From Bacilli bacterium (GTDB taxonomy: Bacteria > Bacillota_I > Bacilli_A > RF39 > UBA660): a DNA stretch of 64,000 nucleotides. A program made the translations under genes and the position numbers. Each line of letters begins with the position of its first letter. The stretch's first letter is position 1. Positions 26,360-37,026 of the stretch are shown piece by piece. Below the pieces are notes generated by a model. It was not told the origin of the DNA. It saw only the letters and a list, made by a program, of their open reading frames with translations, and did no database searches. Location of the stretch: contig JAFURC010000026.1 of the NCBI GenBank assembly GCA_017472015.1, positions 48,497-112,496 of the forward strand. The letters run 5' to 3'.

Positions 26360-27052
26360 ATGAAATATAAAGTATATTGTGATGAAAGTTGTCATATGCA
26401 GAATGACAAAAAAAACTTTATGGTACTAGGTGCTGTATATTGTCCAGAAAATGAAGTTAATAATATTGCTAAATATATCAGAAAATTAAAAAAACAGCAT
26501 AAATTAAAATGGACTTCTGAAATAAAGTGGACTAAGATATCAAATTCTACACTTGAATTTTATAAAGATTTGATTCAATATTTTTTCATAAATCCTAATT
26601 TAAAATTTAGAGCTGTAATTTGCGATAAAAGAAAGTTAGATCACGAAAAGTATGGACAAACACATGACATTTGGTATCACAAAATGTATTATGAAATGAT
26701 ACGTTATTTAATTAACTCAGAAAATAGTTATGAAATATATCCTGACATAAAAGATACTAATTCATATTATAATTTTCAAGAAGTTGCTAATTTTTTAAGA
26801 ATAAAACTAAAAGATACAAACGGAAAAACCATAAAAAAAATTCAACCAATTCGATCAAATGAAAGTTATATTTTGCAAATTGCTGATGTACTAATAGGAG
26901 CAATGCAATATAATAAGAATGGATTAAATACTAGCGCTTCAAAATTAGAGATAGTTAATTTCATAAATGAACATGTTGTTGATGGTATAGAGGAAACGAC
27001 ACCATATAACAAAAGTAAATTTAATTTATTAGTTTGGGAGCCATATGAGTAA
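26360..27052 (+). CDS. DUF3800 family protein (RNase H-fold-like)
   Basis: 230 aa. The N-terminus YKVYCDESCHMQNDKKNFMVLGAVY has the family DES(G/C) acidic start. KWTSEIKWTKIS follows (the conserved Glu with K-x-W), and the C-terminal IRSNESYILQIADVLIGAMQY carries the typical QxADxxxG signature. These acidic residues resemble an RNase H-like nuclease centre, but no activity is proven for the family. It is 8 nt behind hsdR and overlaps the next gene by 8 nt. DUF3800 genes often ride in defence and phage islands. Confidence 0.85.
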   Translation: MKYKVYCDESCHMQNDKKNFMVLGAVYCPENEVNNIAKYIRKLKKQHKLKWTSEIKWTKISNSTLEFYKDLIQYFFINPNLKFRAVICDKRKLDHEKYGQTHDIWYHKMYYEMIRYLINSENSYEIYPDIKDTNSYYNFQEVANFLRIKLKDTNGKTIKKIQPIRSNESYILQIADVLIGAMQYNKNGLNTSASKLEIVNFINEHVVDGIEETTPYNKSKFNLLVWEPYE

Positions 27053-27569
27053 CACTTGTAAATGTATTCCTAATTTGTATGAAGCCCCAGAACAATTAAA
27101 TTTAGAAAATTATAAGAAATACGAAGATGATTTATATAGAATTATAGAAGAAGATTTTGTAACTCATGATGTTATTTTTATGGGAAAGAAAGTATTTTTA
27201 GATTTTAATAAATTACAAGATGGTAAATCTGATACTTTCTTTCACGTTATTTGTGGAGATAAAAAAGAATATCCAAATTTTAGAAGAGCAGAAAGAATAA
27301 AATTTCCAAGACAAATAATTGAGAATTATATGGAATGTGATAACTGTGAAAATGATTGTAAAATTAAAATGTTTTTTAAAAAAATTAAAGGAAAAAAAAG
27401 ATATCATTTATTTTCTGAAGAAAATAGATATATGGTTGTTCTTGAAGATGAAGGTAAACGCATGAAATTAGTTACCGCTTTCTATATTGATCAAACTTAT
27501 AAATTGTATAATTATAAAAAAGATTATGAGAAAATATTTCAGAAAAATAAAGACGATGCTATAAACTAG
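27045..27569 (+). CDS. Unknown protein with Cys cluster, possible BECR-fold nuclease
   Basis: 174 aa. A cluster of cysteines ECDNCENDCKIK sits at about 103-114, where HVICGDKKEYPNF and FPRQIIENYM precede it. The C-terminal strands RYHLFSEENRYMVVLEDEGKRMKLVTAFYID look like the central sheet of RelE/barnase-like (BECR) nucleases of phage and toxin origin. This is a pattern reading, not a secure assignment. It is translationally coupled to the DUF3800 gene (8-nt overlap), so the two may form a pair. Confidence 0.55.
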   Translation: MSNTCKCIPNLYEAPEQLNLENYKKYEDDLYRIIEEDFVTHDVIFMGKKVFLDFNKLQDGKSDTFFHVICGDKKEYPNFRRAERIKFPRQIIENYMECDNCENDCKIKMFFKKIKGKKRYHLFSEENRYMVVLEDEGKRMKLVTAFYIDQTYKLYNYKKDYEKIFQKNKDDAIN

Positions 27570-27667
27570 TTATAACATCGCCTGACCTCTGGAATGCAAC
27601 TTGGCATCTGAGCTAATTAAATTGTAGCATAAAAATAATTTTTAGTCAACCTAGGTATGCTGCTACA
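27549..27667 (+). ncRNA. GC-rich, hairpin-forming segment, candidate small RNA or transcript end
   Basis: In a very AT-rich background the 27575-27612 stretch is about half G+C. Three dyads can be drawn: GATG-CTATAA / TTATAA-CATC across the stop codon; CTC-ATGC / GCAT-GAG around 27585-27611; and TGTAGCATA (27623-27631) / TATGCTGCTACA (27656-27667). No clear T run follows the first two. No coding frame fits. Confidence 0.35.
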
Positions 27668-27676
27668 TATAATAGT

Positions 27677-27991
27677 TTATTCAAAAATATGTAAAAAAAT
27701 ACAAAATTTATATAAATACTCATATTTTATTTTTAATAATTTAAATACTTCAGCTTTAAAAGTCTCATAATCTTCGCCAAATAAACTCAACATATCTTTA
27801 GCAGAATTATAATGTTGGTCAAATGTACCAGAATACATTGAATTTCTATTAAATGCATTAGCAATGTAGTATGCAATTATTTCTGGCATTACATAAGAGT
27901 AAATAAAATTATCATAATCGTCTAGAAACGGTTTTAATATGGCTTCAAATTCATCATCACTAATATCACCATTAGTAGTTTTTCTAATCAT
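27677..27991 (-). CDS. Small acidic protein of the left flanking cassette, unknown
   Basis: 104 aa: MIRKTTNGDISDDEFEAILKPF, DDYDNFIYSYVMPEIIAYYIANAFNRN, YNSAKDMLSLFGEDYETFKAEVFKLL. Helical, no known motif. Start ATG at 27991 with GGAGGTG 4-5 nt upstream; an in-frame TTG further up is part of the leader. Its promoter/leader closely matches that of the minus-strand HTH gene at 37746-38003, so the two cassettes are probably co-regulated. Confidence 0.65.
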   Translation of the reverse strand: MIRKTTNGDISDDEFEAILKPFLDDYDNFIYSYVMPEIIAYYIANAFNRNSMYSGTFDQHYNSAKDMLSLFGEDYETFKAEVFKLLKIKYEYLYKFCIFLHIFE

Positions 27992-28045
27992 AGACACCTC
28001 CAAGGTGTTGTATTAATCACTCTAATATAAAAAAAATACAAGTGT
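27992..28045 (-). promoter_or_regulatory. Conserved promoter/leader, left copy
   Basis: Read on the minus strand: AAACACTTGTAT, T-rich spacer, AGTGATTAATACAACACCTT, then GGAGG. It aligns base for base with the right copy near 38011-38062. In both, TTGTAT or TTGACT is 17 nt before GATTAAT. The ACACTT/AAGTG arms form a dyad across the spacer, a likely operator. Confidence 0.6.
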
Positions 28046-28150
28046 TTAATAACTAAAAATAAAATATTTGGTAAAAAAGCAAGCCAAATGGCAAATATTA
28101 GGCAAAAATATGGTATAATTGATCTATAGATTTGGTACAGGAGGTATATT

Positions 28151-29289
<1,139 letters not shown>

Positions 29290-29291
29290 TT

Positions 29292-32200
29292 TTGGAAGAT
29301 GTAATTATTAAACCTCAATGGTCAAAATTTGAAACCGAAAATTCACAAATTATTGCGAATTTCTTTAGCGTGCAAAAAATTGATCATAATAGTCAGAATT
29401 TTAAAATTAATAGTTTAAGAGATTATTATAGATTAGATAGAATTGATGGTTCTATATTAATTGATGAATTAACATTACGTGGTTATGAATTTAGACCTGC
29501 AAAACAAAATTTTTTCTTTCCAGAAAATTGTGAAGCTAGTATGATAATAAAAGCAAATAACAATTTAGAAAGATACAAAAAGATTAACTTCTTTATTTTA
29601 GGATTGGGTGGTTTTGTATCTAAATATAAAATAAGTAGTGATCAATTTTTTGATTATATACCTATTGAAGGATTCTTGAGATTGAATAAATATATATCAA
29701 AAGATATGTTAATTAATGAATTTAAAAATGCAGGATTTAATATTGAAAATCTTTCTAAAGATCGAATTGCATTATTTGATGTAATAAAAGAATCAGAATT
29801 TCCAAAATTAATTACAACAATTAAAAAAGAAAATATAAATACAATAAAGGATTTTTGTAATAATTATGAAACTCTAATTCGAAGAACACAAAATTTAAAT
29901 AAATATGATATCCAAAGAATAAAATTAATTGCTAATTGGTTTGATGAAGATGAAAAAATCAAAGATATTAGAGAAATAACAGTATTAGAATATTTCAGAT
30001 CAAATGATAAAGGATTTTTAAACTATTGTGAAAAAAATAACATCAGTAGAGTATGCGAACTTATAAACGATAATAATGTTGAAAGATATAGTAAGCGCAC
30101 TATAACATATGTAAATACATTTATTGATTATTTAAAAACTTATTATTATATGAATTTAAATGAACAAATAGAAAACATTTCAATTAATGATATTCCTGGT
30201 ATAGGTACAACCAAAACTATAAGTTCATTAAATACTAATGGAATAAATACTATAAAAGATTTGTTAATTGCAGATTTGTCAAAAGTAGATGGTCTAGGAA
30301 AAGGGAAAATAAAAAATATAAATAATGTGCTTATAGATTTTATAAACAATCCTGAAATTCCAATAAACAAGAATCAAATAACAATTCCTTCTAGCTTATA
30401 TAATATAAAAATAGAAGATTTATTCTGCAATAGTGGTTTAGGAGTATCATCATTTATAGATTATTGTAAAAAGAATCAGATTATCTATGTAAAAGACTTA
30501 GAAGAGTATGATCTAAAAATTCTTTTAAAATCTATAAATATGTTAGGAAAGGTTAAGTCAAACGAAATTATAAATAAAGTAACAAATCCAAATTACAATG
30601 TTGAAAGTCCGCAAGAAATGTTAAGAATTATGATGGATGAATTTGTATCTGATAATAAGGAACTATATTCAATTGTTTATGAAAGAAATATAAATCATAA
30701 AACATTAGAAGAATTAGGTAATGAAAAAAATGTTACAAGAGAAAGAATAAGACAATTAGAAGCAAAAGCTTTAAGAATGCTAAGAGGATTTAGCAATATT
30801 TTATTTGATGTATTAAACAGCGATATGAAACTTGTTTGCATAAGTGAACAAATATTAAATGAAATATTTAATAATAGTGATTATTCGAAAATATTATTTA
30901 ATTTGATTAAGTATAGAGATGAAGTTTACTATAATGAAAACTTTCCGAAAGTATTTATAAAAAACAATATAGAAAATTTAGATGACTTTTTCGTACGCAT
31001 TGGCGAATTCTTAGATGGTTCTTATGATGATAGCAAAGAAATTTTAACTAAAGAAGATATTAAGAATTATATAGAAGAATGTATTAGTAGATATAGCTTG
31101 ACTGAATATATTGATTTTTCTGATTGCGAAAAATTAATTGAAACAAGCAACTATAAAGCGGTTGGAGATGTATGGTTGAAAAAAGGTATTTATGTTCATG
31201 ATATATATTTAACTATTTTAAAAGATTATTATCCAAATGGAGTTAAATTCGATGAAGCTAATTGTGAGGATATTAGAAATAAATATAATGAGTTAACTGG
31301 AGAAAAAACTGATATATCTGATAGAAATTTAACGGCTAAGTTACAAAGGGAAAAAGAAGTAATTATTTGTGGTTCTAATTCTTATATACATGTTGAAAAT
31401 GTTAGAGTTCAACAAAAAATGCTTGAAACGATATATAAATATATTCATCACCTTTTTGAACATGAAGGATTGTCTTCTGTATATACGGATAAGATTTATA
31501 ATGTATTTAAAGATGAATTGAATATATATGGTGTAGATAACTATGTTTTTCTTTATGGAATATTAAGATACAACTTCATAGATGAATTTGAGTTTAATAA
31601 TTTCTGGATTACAAAGAATGGTAAAGGTGACGTTACAAGAGAACTGGCTTTAATTGATTATTTAAAAAGAGATACCAATTATAATGTGGGAATACCAAAG
31701 GAGAAAATCATTTCATTATTTGGTTTATCAGGGCCATATTTAATTAATATAATTTATTATTCAGACGAAATAAAAGAATGTCATAATAAAGAGAATTTAA
31801 TTTACGAGGGTAATTATAGAATATCGGATATTTTATTAGAAAAAATTAGATCTTACGTAAATGAAAATATTCACGAACAATTAGGATTTATAAGTATAAA
31901 GCATCTTTTAAATAAATTTGATATTTACTTAGAACAAGAAGAAATTATTGATGAACTAACATTAAGTGATGTTTTAAAGAAATATCTTATTGATTATTAT
32001 ATAAAAGATTTATATGTCTGTTTAAATAAAGTAGAAGATTATTTGGACGAGTATTTCTTCTTTAATTTATTCGCGAAAGAAAAAGAAAGTTTTACAAGAA
32101 AAGAATTTGAATTATTTGCAAAAGAAAAAGGTATATATGATAACAGAATATATGATGTTTTAAAAAATAAGTTCTGCGATTTATACCAAATTAATGTTTC

Positions 32201-32651
32201 TGATTTTGTTTTGAATATTGAAATAACAAATGAAAACATTGAAGATATATATGAAATAATAGATAAAAACATTAATAATAAAAAATACTTATTGCTGTCA
32301 GATTTAAAAAAGAATGGCGATATATTTAGAATGCCGAATTTAGGCTTTTCATGGAATGAGTACTTATTAAGAACGATTCTATTAAAGAATACGAAAGAAA
32401 ATTACATTATGATTGATGTGCCTGGAGCTCAGTTGTTTACTGAAAGAGGTATTTTAGTTAAGAAAGAACTTGAAATTGATAATTATATTGATTTTTTGAA
32501 ATATGTATATATGGAAAATCGCTATTACGAATTAGAAAGCGTTAATCAATTATATAAGACACTACAGGCTAATGGTTTAATAAACGAAACATTCCCGGCA
32601 GAGTTCAAAAAAAATGTTGTTGATGAATACGGAAGGTTAATAAGGTGTTAA
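29292..32651 (+). CDS. Large HhH / sigma-70 region-4-like DNA-binding protein of a defence operon
   Basis: 1119 aa, TTG start with AAGGAGGT upstream. About 295-345 reads NDIPGIGTTKTISSLNTNGI ... DGLGKGKIKNI, two helix-hairpin-helix motifs. About 465-500 reads NHKTLEELGNEKNVTRERIRQLEAKALRML, the helix-turn-helix of sigma-70 region 4 including the RERIRQIE-type recognition helix. No region 2 is present, so it is not a sigma factor. The C-terminal 600 residues hold several helical, winged-helix-looking segments and no nuclease motif that I recognise. It is one base from the helicase gene, suggesting a stable complex, with this protein as the DNA-recognition scaffold. Confidence 0.7.
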   Translation: MEDVIIKPQWSKFETENSQIIANFFSVQKIDHNSQNFKINSLRDYYRLDRIDGSILIDELTLRGYEFRPAKQNFFFPENCEASMIIKANNNLERYKKINFFILGLGGFVSKYKISSDQFFDYIPIEGFLRLNKYISKDMLINEFKNAGFNIENLSKDRIALFDVIKESEFPKLITTIKKENINTIKDFCNNYETLIRRTQNLNKYDIQRIKLIANWFDEDEKIKDIREITVLEYFRSNDKGFLNYCEKNNISRVCELINDNNVERYSKRTITYVNTFIDYLKTYYYMNLNEQIENISINDIPGIGTTKTISSLNTNGINTIKDLLIADLSKVDGLGKGKIKNINNVLIDFINNPEIPINKNQITIPSSLYNIKIEDLFCNSGLGVSSFIDYCKKNQIIYVKDLEEYDLKILLKSINMLGKVKSNEIINKVTNPNYNVESPQEMLRIMMDEFVSDNKELYSIVYERNINHKTLEELGNEKNVTRERIRQLEAKALRMLRGFSNILFDVLNSDMKLVCISEQILNEIFNNSDYSKILFNLIKYRDEVYYNENFPKVFIKNNIENLDDFFVRIGEFLDGSYDDSKEILTKEDIKNYIEECISRYSLTEYIDFSDCEKLIETSNYKAVGDVWLKKGIYVHDIYLTILKDYYPNGVKFDEANCEDIRNKYNELTGEKTDISDRNLTAKLQREKEVIICGSNSYIHVENVRVQQKMLETIYKYIHHLFEHEGLSSVYTDKIYNVFKDELNIYGVDNYVFLYGILRYNFIDEFEFNNFWITKNGKGDVTRELALIDYLKRDTNYNVGIPKEKIISLFGLSGPYLINIIYYSDEIKECHNKENLIYEGNYRISDILLEKIRSYVNENIHEQLGFISIKHLLNKFDIYLEQEEIIDELTLSDVLKKYLIDYYIKDLYVCLNKVEDYLDEYFFFNLFAKEKESFTRKEFELFAKEKGIYDNRIYDVLKNKFCDLYQINVSDFVLNIEITNENIEDIYEIIDKNINNKKYLLLSDLKKNGDIFRMPNLGFSWNEYLLRTILLKNTKENYIMIDVPGAQLFTERGILVKKELEIDNYIDFLKYVYMENRYYELESVNQLYKTLQANGLINETFPAEFKKNVVDEYGRLIRC

Positions 32652-32652
32652 T

Positions 32653-34773
32653 ATGTGTAACTTTAGAGATTTAAATATTGGTTTAGTATATGAAACTTCT
32701 ACATCTGATGTAAATAACAAACTTGTGATTCCATTATTAAGTAACTCAAAATTATATAGAAGAGGCGTAGGATATTTTTCTGCTTCATGGATAAAATTAG
32801 TTTCTTCAGGATTACTTAATTTAGTTGAAAATGAAGGGAAAATCCAACTAATCACTTCACCTAAAATGACAGATGATGAATGGAATGCTATTAAAACAGG
32901 AACGATAGCTCAAAAAGATGAGCTGCTTAAAAAACTTATAGAAAAAACTATTAATGAAGATTTTAATGTTACTGATAGAAAAGAAGCATTAAATTTATTT
33001 TCTTGGTTAATAGCAGATGAAATAATAGAATTGAAAATTGCTATATGTAAAGATAGTAATGGTGATTATCACGATAAATTAGCCATTTTTGAAGATGATA
33101 AAAACAATGTTGTTGTATTGCATGGATCATTAAATGATTCGTTACATGCTACTTTTAATGGTGAAGGAATAACTACTTTTAAGAGTTGGATTCCTGGACA
33201 AGATGATTATATTTATGAACATGTTAAAAGATTTGACGAAATGTGGAATCAAGAAAATGATTTTTATGAAGTATTTGATGCTCCCGAAGCAGTTAAACAT
33301 GTATTTGAAAAGTATGCTTATTCTGGTGAAAGACCATATAATACTTCAAAGAAAAAAACACAAAAAGCAATAGAAAAAAGAGATTATCAAATTGAAGCAA
33401 TAGAAAAATTAAAAGAGAATAATTGGCATGGGTTGTTTAGTATGGCAACAGGAACTGGAAAAACAATTACAAGTTTGTTAGCATTAAGAGATATTTATAC
33501 TGAAAACAAGAAATGCTTTGTCGTTATATATGCACCATTACAACATTTGGTTGAACAATGGAGTAAAGAATTTGAAAATGTATTTGGTTTTGAACCTTTG
33601 CTTTGCTATAACTCAAAAAGTAGTTGGATTGATAAATTAAATAGGTTAATTAGAAACTACAATAATAATATCAATGATACAAATTTTGTTGCTGTTATAA
33701 CTACTTATGCAACAGGATCGATGGAAGACTTTACTTCTATGATATCTAGAGTAAATACAAATTTATGTATGATAGCAGATGAATGTCACAATATAGGATC
33801 TGGTTGTAACAAAAATGCAATGATTGAAAAATTTAAATATAGAATAGGTTTATCTGCAACACCGGATAGATGGCTAGATCCAGAAGGAACTTCAATTATA
33901 ATGAATTTCTTTGATAAAGTTGTATATGAGTATTCATTAAAGAAAGCAATAGATAATAATAAGTTAGTTAAATATTATTACTATCCACAGATTGTTTCGT
34001 TGGATTATGGTGAATATTCAAAATATAGTGAATTAACTACAAAAATTGCTAAAATGGCAATGTATATTAATGAAGATTCTACAGATGAAGAAAAGGCAAT
34101 ATTTAATAGATTATGTCAAGAAAGAGCGAAGATATTAGTATTAGCAGAATCAAAGAAAGAATATACTTTGAAATTATTAAGAGATAAGGTTAATACAGAA
34201 GATAGAAATCATATTCTTGTATATTGTGGAGAAAAGCAAATAGAGCAAATGACACTTCCAATAAGTCAGATTGGATACAGACCACATAGATTTGATAGTA
34301 CGGTTTCAATAAAAGATCGTGGAAAAATATTGCAAGAATTTGATAATGGAAATATAGAAGTGTTGGTTGCGATTAGATGTCTTGATGAAGGAGTTGATGT
34401 TCCTTCAACAAAAACGGCTTATTTTATGGGAAGTAATTCTAATCCGAAACAATTCATTCAAAGACGTGGTAGAATTTTAAGAAAATGTGAAGGAAAAGAA
34501 TATGCTGTAATTTATGATATGGTTGTAATGCCGGATAAATCAACAAGTGGTAGATTTGATAACGGTGATGATCTTGATTATCATATAATTACTAAAGAAT
34601 TACCTCGTGTCTTAGAATTTGCATCATGTGCAATAAATGAAGTTGAAGCAAGAGATGTAATTAAGAATGAATTAAAACAATATGATTTAGAGTATTTATT
34701 ATATGTAGATCCCGCTGAATTATATGTTACAAATAAAGAAGGAGATGAAGAAGAATATAATGAACAATATTAA
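32653..34773 (+). CDS. PLD-nuclease / SF2 helicase fusion
   Basis: 706 aa. The N-terminal PLD-like domain (about 1-200) has GDYHDKLAIFEDD (HxK at about 140) and LHGSLNDSLHATFN. The SF2 motor follows: MATGTGKTITSLLAL (about 262), IADECHNIG (about 375), GLSATPDR and the motif V-VI region RCLDEGVDVPSTKTAYFM ... FIQRRGRILR. PLD-helicase fusions occur in phage-defence operons, where the helicase moves on DNA and the PLD domain may cut it. It is one base after the large protein and overlaps the next small gene. Confidence 0.88.
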   Translation: MCNFRDLNIGLVYETSTSDVNNKLVIPLLSNSKLYRRGVGYFSASWIKLVSSGLLNLVENEGKIQLITSPKMTDDEWNAIKTGTIAQKDELLKKLIEKTINEDFNVTDRKEALNLFSWLIADEIIELKIAICKDSNGDYHDKLAIFEDDKNNVVVLHGSLNDSLHATFNGEGITTFKSWIPGQDDYIYEHVKRFDEMWNQENDFYEVFDAPEAVKHVFEKYAYSGERPYNTSKKKTQKAIEKRDYQIEAIEKLKENNWHGLFSMATGTGKTITSLLALRDIYTENKKCFVVIYAPLQHLVEQWSKEFENVFGFEPLLCYNSKSSWIDKLNRLIRNYNNNINDTNFVAVITTYATGSMEDFTSMISRVNTNLCMIADECHNIGSGCNKNAMIEKFKYRIGLSATPDRWLDPEGTSIIMNFFDKVVYEYSLKKAIDNNKLVKYYYYPQIVSLDYGEYSKYSELTTKIAKMAMYINEDSTDEEKAIFNRLCQERAKILVLAESKKEYTLKLLRDKVNTEDRNHILVYCGEKQIEQMTLPISQIGYRPHRFDSTVSIKDRGKILQEFDNGNIEVLVAIRCLDEGVDVPSTKTAYFMGSNSNPKQFIQRRGRILRKCEGKEYAVIYDMVVMPDKSTSGRFDNGDDLDYHIITKELPRVLEFASCAINEVEARDVIKNELKQYDLEYLLYVDPAELYVTNKEGDEEEYNEQY

Positions 34774-34954
34774 TATTTCATTAGAAGATGAAATTAAAAA
34801 TAGTGAATTTAAAGATGACTTAAAACAAGAAGCACTACAAATATTAAATGATATAGCATCTGGTGATTCAGATGATAAAATAAAAAATAAAATACAAGAT
34901 GATATATATGAGTTAATTGCAAAACAAAATATAAGTGAAGGTGAAGAACAATGA
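34760..34954 (+). CDS. Small acidic linker protein of the defence operon, unknown
   Basis: 64 aa, helical, charged: MNNINISLEDEIKNSEFKDD ... IASGDSDDKIKNKIQDDIYELIAKQ. It overlaps the helicase end by 14 nt and the ATPase start by 4 nt, so it is translated within the operon. ATG 34760 is chosen, with a weak GAAGAAG upstream; in-frame ATGs at 34745 and 34724 are possible. Probably a subunit or adaptor. Confidence 0.55.
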   Translation: MNNINISLEDEIKNSEFKDDLKQEALQILNDIASGDSDDKIKNKIQDDIYELIAKQNISEGEEQ

Positions 34955-37026
34955 TTCTAAAAAAGATTACATTAGAAAACTTTAGACAATTCTATGGAAC
35001 ACAAACAATTGAATTTTCAAATGAATCTAATAATAACATAACAGTTATTAAAGGAGAAAATGGATGTGGAAAAACAGGAATTTATAGAGCTATGATTTTC
35101 TGTTTATATGGTGAAAAGAGTTTATCAAATGAAAAGAAAGCTCAAACTAATGGTGAATCAGAACAAGTCCATTTAATTAATTTTAATTACTTAGATGAAA
35201 ATAAAGACAAAGTTGTAAGTGCATCTGTAACACTTGAAATGACTAAGGGTAGAAAAACATATATCATTAAGAGAACTATAGATGGTAAAAAGAGTAGCAT
35301 CAATGATGAAATTAAAGAAAATGATGAGTTATTAGTAGAAATGCAAATCATAGATGAAACTGGAAATTATTCAGCTTATACAGTTACTGATAAAAATGAA
35401 GCTAAAAAAATTGTTAATGATATTCTAGATTCAGGCTTAAAAGATTTCTTCTTCTTTGATGGTGAACAAATTGAAAGTTTATCAAAAACAGATAAAGAAA
35501 TGCGTGATGCCATAAAAAATGGTATTACTAAATTATTACAAATAGATGATTTGGATAAAGCAATTAAGATTACAGAAACAGTTGTTCAAAGTCAACAAAG
35601 AGTCATTAGAAATAGTAATCCTTCATCAGAACTTTCCCAAGTAATGGAAGAAATTGATAATTTAAAAGCAAAAATAGATGAAAAACAAAATGAATTAGAT
35701 TCAGTAAGTAAAAAAATAGCTGAAGCAAATGAAAACATCAGTAAATTTGAGGAAAAACTTCAAAAAAATCAAAATATTAAAGCTATATATGAAAAGATAA
35801 ATAGTAAAGAGGAATTACGTAGCGCTAAAAAAGAAACTCTTCAACAAAATAGAAATGTATTATTAGAAGTATTACAAAATAGTGCAAGTAATTTAGTTCT
35901 TGATGGATATATTATAAAAGCAAATAATATATTATCAAACTCTATTAGCACTAATAATGTAATTATTGCTGAAGATAAATTAGATGAAATGTTAAGTGAA
36001 AAGAAATGTCTATGTTGTGGGAGAAATTTTGCTGAAAATGATATTGCACATACTTATATAACACAACTAAAAATGCTACAAGAAAAAATGGCAGGTCAAA
36101 AAGATGTTGTTAATATTTCAAGTGGTTTAAAAGTTAGTTTCAGTAGAAATAAAACAACACTTTTAAAGATTAATGATTATCTTGATAAAATTGAAGCCAA
36201 CAAATCAAGCATCGAAACTATTAATAAGGAATTACAAGATTTAAATAATGAAGTTTCAAGTTCAAGTATGAAGCAAAGCGATTTAGCTGGATTTCAATTG
36301 GCTAAAGATAATATTGAAAGAGAAAGAGATGAACTTAAAGGAAAGAGTGCAGTAATTAATTCTGAAATTGAAAGATTATCTAATACACTTCAAGAAAAAG
36401 AACTTAAATCTAAAGAATTAAAGAAAGCTTCTGAAAGTCAAAATACAGAAATGAAGAAACTTGAATATCTTGAAGATTTATTAAATTTATTCACTTCAAT
36501 AAGAGAAAAATATAGTTTGAAAATGAGAGAAAAATTGTCTCATGAAGCAACAGAATCATTTAGAGAATTAATATCTGAAAAAGATAAAAACTTAATAAGC
36601 AAAATTGAAATTGGAGAAAAATATGAGATTATAGTAAGAGGATGGGACAACACATCAATACTACAAGATATTTCATCTGGTCAAAGACAAATAGTATCAT
36701 TAGCTGTTATTGTTGGATTAGCAGATATAGCATGCAATAATACAATAAATATTCCATTATTTATGGATACTCCATTTGGAAGAGTTTCTGGTGAAAATAG
36801 AAGTAAAATTATTAGTTATTTATCAAGAAAAGTTGGTCAATGGATTTTATTAGTTACAGATACTGAAATGACCGAATTTGAATATAATGAATTAATAAAA
36901 ACAAATAAATGGGGTAAAATGTATATACTTGATGATGGTGAACAAAAAGGTAGAACTAAACTTATTCCAACAAATAAAGATTTATATGAACCTAAAAAAG
37001 GAAGTGTAGGTGAGAATAATGCGTAA
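34951..37026 (+). CDS. DndD-like SMC/Rad50-type ATPase with zinc hook
   Basis: 691 aa. N-terminus MILKKITLENFRQFYGTQTI with Walker A KGENGCGKTGIYRAM (about 37), then FFFFDGEQIESLSKTDKEM (the DndD family motif). Long coiled coils (about 215-340 and 380-530) flank a zinc hook CLCCGR (about 353). The C-terminal lobe has the ABC signature DISSGQRQIVSLA (about 573) and Walker B NIPLFMDTPFGR (about 602). DndD proteins act in phosphorothioate modification, but no cysteine desulfurase, DndB, DndC or DndE sequence is in the window. Here it is more likely the DNA-sensing ATPase of a helicase-nuclease complex. Overlaps its neighbours by 4 and 8 nt. Confidence 0.88.
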   Translation: MILKKITLENFRQFYGTQTIEFSNESNNNITVIKGENGCGKTGIYRAMIFCLYGEKSLSNEKKAQTNGESEQVHLINFNYLDENKDKVVSASVTLEMTKGRKTYIIKRTIDGKKSSINDEIKENDELLVEMQIIDETGNYSAYTVTDKNEAKKIVNDILDSGLKDFFFFDGEQIESLSKTDKEMRDAIKNGITKLLQIDDLDKAIKITETVVQSQQRVIRNSNPSSELSQVMEEIDNLKAKIDEKQNELDSVSKKIAEANENISKFEEKLQKNQNIKAIYEKINSKEELRSAKKETLQQNRNVLLEVLQNSASNLVLDGYIIKANNILSNSISTNNVIIAEDKLDEMLSEKKCLCCGRNFAENDIAHTYITQLKMLQEKMAGQKDVVNISSGLKVSFSRNKTTLLKINDYLDKIEANKSSIETINKELQDLNNEVSSSSMKQSDLAGFQLAKDNIERERDELKGKSAVINSEIERLSNTLQEKELKSKELKKASESQNTEMKKLEYLEDLLNLFTSIREKYSLKMREKLSHEATESFRELISEKDKNLISKIEIGEKYEIIVRGWDNTSILQDISSGQRQIVSLAVIVGLADIACNNTINIPLFMDTPFGRVSGENRSKIISYLSRKVGQWILLVTDTEMTEFEYNELIKTNKWGKMYILDDGEQKGRTKLIPTNKDLYEPKKGSVGENNA

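Noticed and set aside
29292..32651. A true RNA polymerase sigma factor
   Set aside because: Only the region-4-like helix is present; there is no region 2 for -10 and core binding, and the rest is unrelated.
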